A stretch of DNA of 14,052 nucleotides from an uncultured Collinsella sp. (GTDB lineage Bacteria > Actinomycetota > Coriobacteriia > Coriobacteriales > Coriobacteriaceae), in contig CABUUD010000041.1 in the NCBI GenBank assembly GCA_902494585.1, positions 1-14,052 on the forward strand, given 5' to 3'. The notes beneath the pieces were generated by a model. It ran no database searches, was not told the origin of the DNA, and saw nothing but the letters and a program-made list of their open reading frames with translations. Shown piece by piece: positions 1-6,419 of the stretch. Numbering within the stretch: the first letter of the stretch is position 1; each line of letters starts with the position of its first letter. The position numbers and the translations under genes were made by a program.

Positions 1-612
1 CTCGGGAGCGGGCTTCTCGACCAGGCCGCCGATGCGCCAAACGGCACCGGGCTCGTCGTCGGCGGCATTCTCGAAGCCCTCGAGAGCGCCCACGCGATCG
101 CCGGCGATAACGCCATAGCGGCTGACTTCCTCGGGAGCGCACGCGGCAACGGCGATAACAGAAGCGCCACCGTGCTCCTTGGAGACGGCAAGCATCTTGT
201 CGCAGATGTCGCGGTTGGGCACAACGTAGTCGCCCAGAAGAACCAGGAAGTTCTCCCCCGCCACAGCGTCAGCGGCAGAGCGAATGGCGTGACCGAGGCC
301 CTTGGGCTCGTACTGATAGCGGAAGTCGACCGGCATACCGCCCGCATGGGCGACGGCGTCGGCATAAGCATCCTTGCCGCGCTCGCGCAGCAGGTTCTCG
401 AGCGAACGATCGGGCTGGAAGTAGCTCAGCAACTCGGGCTTGCCGGGAGAGGTGACGATAATAGCATCGTCGACCTCATCGGGGTCGAGCGCCTCCTCAA
501 CGACGTACTGGATGACCGGTTTGTCGAGCACCGGCAGCATCTCTTTGGGCGTGCACTTGGTGCCAGGCAGAAAACGCGTGCCAAGACCGGCGGCGGGGAT
601 GATTGCCTTCAT
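1..612 (-). CDS. galU: UTP-glucose-1-phosphate uridylyltransferase (GalU type), 3' end cut off by window
   Basis: Transfers UMP from UTP to glucose-1-phosphate to give UDP-glucose for cell-envelope and capsule sugars; cytoplasmic. The 204 visible codons start at ATG 612. Residues 9-19 hold the nucleotide-binding loop (GLGTRFLPGTK), followed by KEMLPVLDKPVIQYVVEEAL (23-42), EPKGLGHAI (102-110), LLGDYV (125-130) and GLVEKP (196-201), in the order expected of the GalU family. Family members are about 290-310 aa, so roughly the last third lies outside the window. One oddity is that LLGDYV stands where GalU usually reads LLPDD; the first Asp, expected to bind metal, is kept. A related sugar-phosphate nucleotidyltransferase is therefore possible. 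AAAGGA lies upstream with a long spacer. The gene follows the terminator of the L10/L12 operon, so it should be transcribed separately. Confidence 0.88.
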   Translation of the reverse strand, partial: MKAIIPAAGLGTRFLPGTKCTPKEMLPVLDKPVIQYVVEEALDPDEVDDAIIVTSPGKPELLSYFQPDRSLENLLRERGKDAYADAVAHAGGMPVDFRYQYEPKGLGHAIRSAADAVAGENFLVLLGDYVVPNRDICDKMLAVSKEHGGASVIAVAACAPEEVSRYGVIAGDRVGALEGFENAADDEPGAVWRIGGLVEKPAPE

Positions 613-860
613 GTTATTCAAGGATCCTTTCGCAGGCGCAGGATGCGCCCTGTGCGTGCGGCACGGCGGCCGCAGACCAAATTGCGATATTGAAGTATCT
701 TACCGCCGGAGACATACGTCGCCGTAAGGCAAACGCAATTCTTCAGCAGGTCAACGCAAATTATTGCTCGAATGATGCAATTTTACGCCCCAGCGGTAAC
801 GGGATTGGCACGGCGAAGACAGCGGTGTTCTGCGTGCCGAGCAATGGGAATGAGGGGCCA
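613..860. other. galU upstream region, no clear gene
   Basis: About 250 bases between galU and the rplL terminator. Frames crossing it have no ribosome binding site and atypical composition. On the minus strand a TTGACC and a TAAGAT occur but are not spaced as one promoter, so no galU promoter is called. An A/T-richer patch at about 735-785 is the likeliest promoter zone. Confidence 0.4.
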
Positions 861-897
861 AAACAAAAAAGACGGGGCTCGCAATGCGAACCCCGTC
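861..897 (-). terminator. Intrinsic terminator of the rplJ-rplL operon
   Basis: On the minus strand GACGGGG-T-TCGC, loop ATT, GCGA-G-CCCCGTC forms a 12-bp stem (one U-G pair), directly followed by six T and then TTTTGG-like sequence. It starts about 30 bases after the rplL stop, which is textbook placement. Confidence 0.93.
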
Positions 898-925
898 TGC
901 AAAGAAATCTGGCGAGAAAGCCTGA

Positions 926-1303
926 TTACTTGAGGGTGACAGCAGCGCCAGCAGCCTCGAGCTTCTCCTTGGCAGCCTCGGCGTCCTCCTTCTTGGCACC
1001 CTCGAGAACAGCCTTGGGAGCGCCCTCGACGACCTCCTTGGCCTCCTTCAGGCCAAGGTTGGTGAGCTCACGGACGGCCTTGATGACCTGGATCTTGTTG
1101 TCACCGAAGCCCTCGAGCACGACGTCAAACTCGGTCTTCTCCTCGGCCTCAGCAGCGCCAGCAGCGGGAGCGGCGACAACGGCGGCAGGAGCAGCGGCGG
1201 AAACGCCGAAGGTGTCCTCGATAGCCTTAACGAGCTCGGAAGCCTCGAGAAGGGTCATTTCCTTAAGAGCATCGATGATCTCATCGGTGGTAAGCTTAGC
1301 CAT
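926..1303 (-). CDS. rplL: 50S ribosomal protein L7/L12 (bL12)
   Basis: The multimeric stalk protein of the large ribosomal subunit, which recruits and activates translational GTPases. The protein is 125 aa, normal for the family. The N-terminal dimerisation domain (MAKLTTDEIIDALKEM...) is followed by an Ala/Pro/Gly-rich hinge at about 50-65. The C-terminal domain carries the conserved factor-binding stretch NLGLKEAKEVVEGAPKAV. ATG 1303 is chosen because AAAGGA lies 7 bases before it; an in-frame ATG 33 bases upstream would add residues foreign to the family and overlap a hairpin. The gene is 102 bases downstream of rplJ and is followed by a strong terminator. Confidence 0.98.
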   Translation of the reverse strand: MAKLTTDEIIDALKEMTLLEASELVKAIEDTFGVSAAAPAAVVAAPAAGAAEAEEKTEFDVVLEGFGDNKIQVIKAVRELTNLGLKEAKEVVEGAPKAVLEGAKKEDAEAAKEKLEAAGAAVTLK

Positions 1304-1321
1304 TTCTAAGTCCTTTCGGTT

Positions 1322-1387
1322 TCCGTGCAGATGCACGGAGATCAGTTAAAACACGACGCGAATGCGTCAGGGGTGCGGCGTTGCCGC
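1322..1387 (-). promoter_or_regulatory. Three consecutive small hairpins in the rplJ-rplL spacer
   Basis: The 102-base spacer contains three perfect short stems one after another. They are GCGGC/GCCGC (1375-1387), GACGC/GCGTC (1355-1368) and TCCGTGCA/TGCACGGA (1322-1339). The last ends 18 bases before the rplL start codon, just above its AAAGGA. None has a U tract, so they are not intrinsic terminators. They could protect or set the processing of rplL mRNA, which must be translated several times more than rplJ. The structures are seen in the sequence; the function is inferred. Confidence 0.45.
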
Positions 1388-1405
1388 CGCGGGTGAAAAC
1401 AGCGA

Positions 1406-1927
1406 CTAGGCTGCCTTCTGCTCGGAGACCTGCTGGATCGAACGAGCGAGACCAGAGGAAACGCCGTTGACGCAGACAGCGATGTCGCGAGCGAAACCGG
1501 AGATGAGACCGGCGATCTGACCGAGAAGCTGATCCTTGGTGGGCAGCTCGGCGATAGCCTTAACATCATCAGCGGAAACGGCCTTGCCGTCGGAGATACC
1601 GCCCTTGATCTCAAGGACGCCCTTGGACTTAGCAGAGAAGTCCTTAAGGGTCTTAGCGGCCTCGACCGGCTCGGTCTCGTAGAACACATAAGCGACGGGG
1701 CCGGCGAGGATCTCGTCGAGCTCGGGCTGCTCCTGGTTCTTGAGAGCGATCTTGACCAGGTTGTTCTTGTAGACCTTCATCTCGGCGCCGCACTCGCGAA
1801 GCTGATGACGCAGCTCCTGAGCCTGCTTAACCGTCAGACCGTTGTAGTTGACGACGAACAGACCGGCGTTCTCGGCGATACGGGACTCGATCTCTGCAAC
1901 CTTGTCGATTTTGTACTGCTGGGGCAT
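1406..1927 (-). CDS. rplJ: 50S ribosomal protein L10 (uL10)
   Basis: Binds 23S rRNA at the stalk base and anchors the L7/L12 dimers through its C-terminal helix; the L10-L12 complex also binds its own mRNA leader in bacteria studied. The protein is 173 aa, typical length. It starts MPQQYKIDKVAEIESRI, followed by LFVVNYNGLTVKQAQELR and MKVYKNNLVKIAL, all characteristic of L10. ATG 1927 has a strong GGAGGTG ribosome binding site 6-7 bases away. It is first in the operon with rplL and sits behind a long structured leader. Confidence 0.98.
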   Translation of the reverse strand: MPQQYKIDKVAEIESRIAENAGLFVVNYNGLTVKQAQELRHQLRECGAEMKVYKNNLVKIALKNQEQPELDEILAGPVAYVFYETEPVEAAKTLKDFSAKSKGVLEIKGGISDGKAVSADDVKAIAELPTKDQLLGQIAGLISGFARDIAVCVNGVSSGLARSIQQVSEQKAA

Positions 1928-2137
1928 GAATTACACCTCCTCGAATTCTTTCCGGGCACGGTCCGCCACAAGGACGTGACGGGGGCATGTCCAAAAAGAA
2001 AGCCCCCGCGCTGCATGAGCGACGGGGGCGAGAAGACATATCTACTCGACCACCTCGGCTGGCGGGATATCCCATTAAGCTCGCGGGCGATGCCCGTTTG
2101 CACCGGCTGTCTCTGGCAGCGGATTCGTGCGTGAACC
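1928..2137 (-). ncRNA. Ribosomal protein L10 leader (autoregulatory 5' UTR)
   Basis: The roughly 210-base untranslated leader between the predicted transcription start (about 2137) and rplJ carries blocks I recognise from L10 leaders. These are AGACAGCCGGTGC (complement of 2100-2112), then CTTAATGGGATATCCCGC, then CGCCAGCCGAGGTGG (complement of 2050-2064), which can fold into the stem and kink where L10-L12 binds. Downstream comes an intrinsic terminator (1993-2029), fitting the transcription attenuation described for Bacillus subtilis rplJL. Motif recognition is from memory; a covariance-model search was not possible. Confidence 0.78.
1993..2029 (-). terminator. Attenuator in the rplJ leader
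   Basis: Minus-strand stem GCCCCCG-(T)-CGCT, loop CATGC, AGCG-CGGGGGC, followed by TTTCTTTTT. It lies about 110 bases after the predicted start of transcription and 65 before the rplJ start codon, so it should stop transcription before rplJ unless disrupted. The left-arm 9-mer recurs just downstream at 1978-1986, giving an alternative partner for the right arm. Confidence 0.82.
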
Positions 2138-2143
2138 GAAAGT

Positions 2144-2172
2144 ATTATGGCGGGGACCCCGGCGTCGGTCAA
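2144..2172 (-). promoter_or_regulatory. Promoter of rplJ-rplL
   Basis: TTGACC (2167-2172) and CATAAT (2144-2149) on the minus strand, with an exact 17-base spacer. Each box differs from the sigma-70 type consensus at one position. This is the best promoter in the window and is suitably placed for a ribosomal protein operon. Confidence 0.8.
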
Positions 2173-2206
2173 CGGGCGCGAGGATTCGTACACAAACCCT
2201 GCATAC

Positions 2207-2335
2207 GCTCCGGCCGGGAGGGGCAGGGCGAGTTTTCCGCTCGGTCAAGTCCTGGCTCGCACGAAGGCCACATTAAGTGGCCTTCGGCTCGTGCGGAATC
2301 TACGGAAAACTCGCCCTGCCCCTCCCGGCCGGAGC
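2207..2335. repeat. Large perfect inverted repeat with nested hairpin
   Basis: Arms 2207-2239 and 2303-2335 are perfect 33-base reverse complements. The 63-base centre contains a second stem, 2262-2271 with 2277-2286 (10 bp, loop ATTAA), which can extend outward through CGCACGA/TCGTGCG if five bases bulge. Neither strand has a U tract after the stem, so it is not an ordinary terminator. It lies between the aminotransferase stop and the rplJ promoter and encodes no convincing protein. It may be a MITE-like or REP-like element or a cruciform. No second copy was noticed in the window. Confidence 0.85.
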
Positions 2336-2430
2336 TACGTTGCCTTTGCTGCGAATCCTCGTGTCCGTTGGCCGGCGCGCCCCACTCATAATGCTTGGGT
2401 CAGTGGGCTGATGTGTTGCGTTCCGTTGGG

Positions 2431-3567
2431 CTATAGGGTTGAAATGAAGGTGGACAGGCGATTTAGGCCTTCGTCCAGATCTTGGTCGGATACGCAGTAG
2501 CTTAGGCGGATGTGGCCTTCGGTGCCGAAGCAGTCTCCCGGGACTAGGGCTACGTTTGCCTCTTTGATGGCTTTGATGCAGAAATCTTCGCTTGTTAGGC
2601 CGTACTGTTTGATGTTGGGGAAAGCGTAGAAGGCTCCTGCCGGTTCCACTACGTCGAGGCCCATGGCGTCTAAGGCCGCGAGCACGCGTTCGCGACGGGC
2701 TCGGTAGACATTGAGCATGGGGGTTGGGTCGACGGTCAGGGCTCGCGCTGCGGCGTCCATCTCAAAGGAGACGGCGCTCGATACTAAGTATTGGTGGGCC
2801 TTTGCGATCTCGGCGATGACGGGGGCTGCGGCTGCGAGCCAACCTAAGCGCCAGCCGGTCATGGCCCAGGGCTTGGAGAAGCTCTCGATGACCACCGTCT
2901 GCTCGCGTAGCTCCGGGTGGCGCTGGGCAAATCGCTCGTAGCCGTCCACGTAGACCAGGCGGCTATATACGTCGTCGCAGACCACGTAGATGCCCGCCTG
3001 CTCCGCCACGTGTGCCACGGCGTCGAGCGACGCCGCGTCGAGGATGCAGCCCGTAGGATTGTTGGGCGTGCAGATGACGATGGCCTTGGTCGCCGGCGTC
3101 ACGCAGGCACGAAGCGCCTCCTCATCAATCTGGAATTGCGCAGGCTCCGTATCCAAATAGACCGCATTGGCGTGGTTGGCCACGACGATGCTCTCGTACA
3201 GGCCAAAGGCCGGCGTGGGGATGATGACCTCGTCGCCGGGGTTGAGCATAGCCATGAATGTTGCCGACAGGGCCTCGGTCGCGCCGTCGGTCAAGATGAC
3301 CTCGTCGGCCGAAAACGTAAGGCCCGCGTCCCCCATGTAGGCAGACAACGCCTCACGCAGGGCGGGGCGACCGTTGTTGGGCGGATAGTGCGTGTCACCG
3401 CGGTCCAGTGCGGCAGTCACCTCGGCGCTAATCACATCGGGCGTGGGAAAATCGGGCTCGCCGAGCGCAAGCGCAATGCATCCCGGATGCTGAGCAGCGA
3501 GCGCGTTGATTCGGCGGATTCCGGAGGGCTTGAGCGTGGCAAGCGAGGTATTCATGGGCAGGCGCAT
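2431..3567 (-). CDS. Class I/II pyridoxal-phosphate aminotransferase (aspartate aminotransferase-like)
   Basis: Moves an amino group between an amino acid and a 2-oxo acid using pyridoxal phosphate; cytoplasmic. The protein is 378 aa, normal for fold type I. LGEPDFPTPD (35-44), DGATEAL (94-100), NNPTG (169-173), CDDVY (197-201) and SFSKPWAMTGWRLGW (229-243) are all present. K232 is the expected cofactor lysine, D198 and Y201 contact the cofactor ring, and R354 in HIRLSY is the expected carboxylate-binding arginine. These motifs suggest an aspartate, alanine or aromatic aminotransferase, but substrate cannot be told from sequence. ATG 3567 follows AAAGGAACGC closely; a second ATG four codons in is possible. 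The last 140 codons are rich in CTA and TTA leucines compared with the first half. Confidence 0.92.
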   Translation of the reverse strand: MRLPMNTSLATLKPSGIRRINALAAQHPGCIALALGEPDFPTPDVISAEVTAALDRGDTHYPPNNGRPALREALSAYMGDAGLTFSADEVILTDGATEALSATFMAMLNPGDEVIIPTPAFGLYESIVVANHANAVYLDTEPAQFQIDEEALRACVTPATKAIVICTPNNPTGCILDAASLDAVAHVAEQAGIYVVCDDVYSRLVYVDGYERFAQRHPELREQTVVIESFSKPWAMTGWRLGWLAAAAPVIAEIAKAHQYLVSSAVSFEMDAAARALTVDPTPMLNVYRARRERVLAALDAMGLDVVEPAGAFYAFPNIKQYGLTSEDFCIKAIKEANVALVPGDCFGTEGHIRLSYCVSDQDLDEGLNRLSTFISTL

Positions 3568-3660
3568 GGCGTTCCTTTCGTAAGGGTTGCACTAGGATAG
3601 CGCGGCGAGGCGCCGCCAGACGGTGTAACCTAAACGGAAACCAACCGGAAAGGAGGCGGC
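3568..3660. promoter_or_regulatory. Divergent promoter region
   Basis: The 93 bases between the two divergent genes must hold both promoters, but no clear -35/-10 pair is visible. A GC-rich hairpin, GCGGCG/CGCCGC with loop AGG (3602-3616), lies in the middle. Confidence 0.4.
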
Positions 3661-4320
3661 ATGGAGACGATCGCGCGCTGCGATGTACCAAAAACACTGC
3701 ATAACATCGCTTTTGTCAGTATTCCCGAGAGCGCCGATCTTGAGTTTTTGCTTTGGGACCTGCAGGATGCCATCGCCGCCTATGCTCAGCTTTCTGGCAC
3801 CACACTCCCCCACCCGGTCGATTTGAAGGCGGATGATGCCGGTGCAGCCGATGGCATGGTGCTCGCCATTGATGATGCATTTGACGATGAGGCTATGATC
3901 GCTGTCGAGCAGATACTCGATCGCCTTAAGAATACAGACGCGCGCGTCTATGTCATCGTCCAAGCCCTGTCCAAAAGCACCAAGCAGGCGGACGAAGCCC
4001 TCGACCGCCTGTATCGGGAATGCCTTCTACGTGATCTGCCGTGGTGCAACGGCATTGTTGCCTGTGCCGGCAGCGGCATCGCAGCGCTTCGCCACTCACC
4101 GCGCATGGGACTCCTGCGACGGCCATTTTCGGAAGCGATGGATAAACTTGTGGGCGCTGTGCGCATGGGCTGCTCCATTGAGCATGCGCAGCTGCTTGGC
4201 GGCGGCAATGCCGATAGCGTCGATGCTGACGGCATGGTGCGCGTCAAGCCCGCGCTGCCCGCACCGATATGGCATGCCATCATGAAATACCTCGGCAGCC
4301 GCGCCCAATCAGATATCTAA
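3661..4320 (+). CDS. Hypothetical protein, possibly flavodoxin-like fold
   Basis: I do not recognise this 219-aa protein. AAAGGAGG stands just before ATG 3661, and it fills the space between two real genes, so it is very likely expressed. There is no signal peptide and no membrane segment. A hydrophobic strand NIAFVSI (15-21) opens the protein; GMVLAID (65-71) and VYVIVQA (96-102) look like further parallel strands, followed by WCNGIVACAGSGI (128-140). The pattern of strands with helices between, ending in a Gly-rich turn and an SPRMGLLRRPFSEAMDKLVGA helix (146-166), resembles NAD(P)H or FMN-dependent flavodoxin-like folds, but no diagnostic cofactor motif is seen. It ends 1 bp from the convergent glycosylase gene. 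Confidence 0.8.
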   Translation: METIARCDVPKTLHNIAFVSIPESADLEFLLWDLQDAIAAYAQLSGTTLPHPVDLKADDAGAADGMVLAIDDAFDDEAMIAVEQILDRLKNTDARVYVIVQALSKSTKQADEALDRLYRECLLRDLPWCNGIVACAGSGIAALRHSPRMGLLRRPFSEAMDKLVGAVRMGCSIEHAQLLGGGNADSVDADGMVRVKPALPAPIWHAIMKYLGSRAQSDI

Positions 4321-4321
4321 A

Positions 4322-4885
4322 TTACAGAGCGCCCCATTCAACGGCCTCGCGCCAGCGCTCGACAAGGCGTTCCAGGCGCCATGCCGCATTGGCGGGACTT
4401 GTCGACGGCAGAACGATGGCCGGTAGCCCGGTGCGTTCTTGTAGATAGCGCTTGTAGAGCCGGCCAGCTGTACCGCCGTTGCATATCACCTGCTCAATGG
4501 GAGCTGCGCCGGTAATGCGCTCGACATGCGCCGGAACGACGTTTTTGATGCTCGCGTCGCTTGAGCCCTTGATGTCACAGCTCTCGATCACGTCCCACAG
4601 GGCCACACCGCCGTTCAGCAGCATAGCCCGCTTGGCGGCAATCGAGACGTCGAGCGTCGCGGGCTCACCGCTTGCCAAAGGGTCGCCCTCGTTGGGCGGC
4701 ACGGGCACACCGAGGCATGCGGCCATCACGCGCCAAAAGCGATTCTGAGGGTTACCGTAATAAAAGGCATTGGCACGCGAAAGCACCGAGGGAAACGACC
4801 CGAGCACCAAAACGCGCGAGTGCTCGTCAAACACGGGTTCAAACCCATGCTCAATATGTTGATAGCCCTCGTCGGACGCAGTCAC
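4322..4885 (-). CDS. DNA-deoxyinosine/uracil glycosylase (UDG superfamily, family 6 HDG-like)
   Basis: Removes deaminated bases (hypoxanthine, possibly uracil) from DNA as the first step of base excision repair. The protein is 187 aa. LVLGSFPSVLSRANAFYYGN (26-45) followed by PQNRFWRVM (46-54) is the family signature, and LPSTSPANAAW (159-169) is the second active-site segment. It lacks the longer architecture of classic Ung. The start is GTG 4885; GAGGG lies about 9 bases upstream, and no better in-frame ATG exists near the N-terminus. The gene begins 3 bases after the alpha-amylase stop, so the two are probably co-transcribed and translationally coupled. Function is by motif; substrate preference is uncertain. 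Confidence 0.85.
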   Translation of the reverse strand: MTASDEGYQHIEHGFEPVFDEHSRVLVLGSFPSVLSRANAFYYGNPQNRFWRVMAACLGVPVPPNEGDPLASGEPATLDVSIAAKRAMLLNGGVALWDVIESCDIKGSSDASIKNVVPAHVERITGAAPIEQVICNGGTAGRLYKRYLQERTGLPAIVLPSTSPANAAWRLERLVERWREAVEWGAL

Positions 4886-4888
4886 GAT

Positions 4889-6265
4889 CTAGACCCTCAA
4901 CAGATAGCGCACCTCGTAGGGTGCAAGCTCAAGAGAGCCCGGCAGCTCGACCGTGGGAGCATCGTCGGCAAGCAGGTCGACGAAGGAGCCGTTGAGTTCG
5001 CCGGCGCCAAAGGTGTAAGGCTCGTCCACGGCGTTCACCGCCACGAGCACCGTCGCGTCGTTGCAGGCGCGCTCGAACAGCAGCTGCTTGTTCTGGATCA
5101 CCACGTTGCGATAGGCACCGTAGTTGAGAGCACGGGCCGCCACGTCGTCGGCCGAGCGCAGGTGCGTGAGCTGCTTGATGAAAGCCGTCAGCTCGTTGGG
5201 CGCAGGCTCATCGAGCGCAGGGCGCAGCGCCCAGTCGCCATCGGGGCCGCCCTTTTCGCCGGTAATTCCCCATTCGCTGCCATAGTAGACGCACGGGATG
5301 CCCGGCATGCCAAAGAGCATGCCATAGGCGGGACGCAGGCACGACTTGTCGGTAAGGATGCTCGCCAGGCGCGGCACGTCATGGTTGTCGACAAACGACA
5401 GCAGGTGCTTGCCACGGTAGATGCACCAGGGGTCGCCGCCAAACTGACGGTGCAGCGAATGGGCGATCTCGAACATGTTGACCGAGTTAAAGCTGGAGTA
5501 CAGGCCCTTGTAGCACTCGTAGTTGGTGCAGGAGTCGAGCATCTCGTCGTTGACGATCTGACTGTAGTCGCCGTGGAGCGTCTCGCCGATCAGCACAAAG
5601 TCGGGCTTAAGCTCACGGGCAAAGTTATGCAGACGACGCATGAAATCGCGGTCGAGCATGTAGGCAACGTCCAGGCGCAGACCGTCGACGCCAAAGACAT
5701 CGGCCCAAAAGCGCACGGACTCGAGTAGGTAATCGATCACAGCGGGATTTTGCAGGTTGAGCTTCACGAGCTCAAAATGGCCTTCCCAACCCTCGTACCA
5801 AAAGCCGTCGCCATAGCAGGAGTCGCCGTCAAAGCTAATGTGGAACCAGTCCTTGTACGGCGAGTCCCACTTACACTCCCGCACATCGCGGAAGGCCCAA
5901 AAGCCGCGACCGACGTGGTTGAAGACGGCGTCGAGCACCACGCGGATGCCGTGGGCATGCAGCGTCTCACACACGGCGGCAAAGTCGGCATCCCCACCCA
6001 GGCGGCGGTCGATATGGCGCAGGCTGCGCGTATCGTAGCCGTGGCTATCAGACTCGAGCGGCGGGTTGATCAGTACAGCGCCAATACCAAGTTTCTGCAA
6101 GTAGTCGGCCCATTGGGCGATTTTCATGATGGGCGCATCGGGGTTGGGCGCGGCGTTGGCAGCCTGGGCGAGCTCATCCTCGGCAACGGGTGCAGCGTTT
6201 TCGCGCGGAGCCCCGCAAAAGCCCAGCGGATAGATCTGATAGAACGTCGTCTCGTATGCCCACAT
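4889..6265 (-). CDS. GH13 alpha-amylase family glycosidase, intracellular
   Basis: Hydrolyses alpha-glucosidic bonds in maltodextrins or related glucans, probably after uptake, since no signal peptide is present. The protein is 458 aa. The four GH13 regions are in order: DAVFNH (112-117), GLRLDVAY (195-202, nucleophile D199), LIGETLH (225-231, acid/base E228) and FVDNHD (291-296, D296). YYGSEWGITGEKGGPDGDWALRP matches the stretch seen in cyclomaltodextrinase, neopullulanase and maltogenic amylase relatives. A large N-terminal domain is absent, so it is a short form. ATG 6265 has GGGAGG 5-6 bases upstream. The DNA glycosylase gene follows 3 bases later; the functional link, if any, is obscure. 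Confidence 0.92.
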   Translation of the reverse strand: MWAYETTFYQIYPLGFCGAPRENAAPVAEDELAQAANAAPNPDAPIMKIAQWADYLQKLGIGAVLINPPLESDSHGYDTRSLRHIDRRLGGDADFAAVCETLHAHGIRVVLDAVFNHVGRGFWAFRDVRECKWDSPYKDWFHISFDGDSCYGDGFWYEGWEGHFELVKLNLQNPAVIDYLLESVRFWADVFGVDGLRLDVAYMLDRDFMRRLHNFARELKPDFVLIGETLHGDYSQIVNDEMLDSCTNYECYKGLYSSFNSVNMFEIAHSLHRQFGGDPWCIYRGKHLLSFVDNHDVPRLASILTDKSCLRPAYGMLFGMPGIPCVYYGSEWGITGEKGGPDGDWALRPALDEPAPNELTAFIKQLTHLRSADDVAARALNYGAYRNVVIQNKQLLFERACNDATVLVAVNAVDEPYTFGAGELNGSFVDLLADDAPTVELPGSLELAPYEVRYLLRV

Positions 6266-6336
6266 AACAGCCTCCCGGTAAGCTCAACACAACGCCATCC
6301 ATTGTATGCCTGCCGTGCATCCCCTCCCCCAAAATA

Positions 6337-6403
6337 AGTTGCGGTGGAATAGGGACTGTTTGCCGGGTTTATTGGGCCCAGCAGTCCGTATTTCACCGCA
6401 ACT
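6337..6403. repeat. Imperfect inverted repeat, 22-base arms
   Basis: Arms 6337-6358 and 6382-6403 match as reverse complements at 20 of 22 positions, around a 23-base loop that holds a GGGCCC. On the minus strand the stem is followed by TTATTTTGG, so it could serve as the terminator of the MFS gene, whose stop lies 17 bases upstream. The long, near-perfect arms and AGTTGCGGTG ends also suit a dispersed palindromic repeat. Confidence 0.75.
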
Positions 6404-6419
6404 GATGAGGAGGATGTGG

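Noticed and set aside
172..1349. Several plus-strand frames over galU and rplL
   Set aside because: They lie opposite clear genes, lack ribosome binding sites and encode low-complexity Ala/Ser/Arg products.
2065..2074. GGGATATCCC palindrome as a protein-binding site
   Set aside because: It falls inside the L10 leader, where it is better explained as RNA structure.
1987..2500. Plus-strand frames across the rplJ leader and inverted repeat
   Set aside because: The leader, promoter and 33-bp palindrome explain the sequence; no ribosome binding sites or family motifs.
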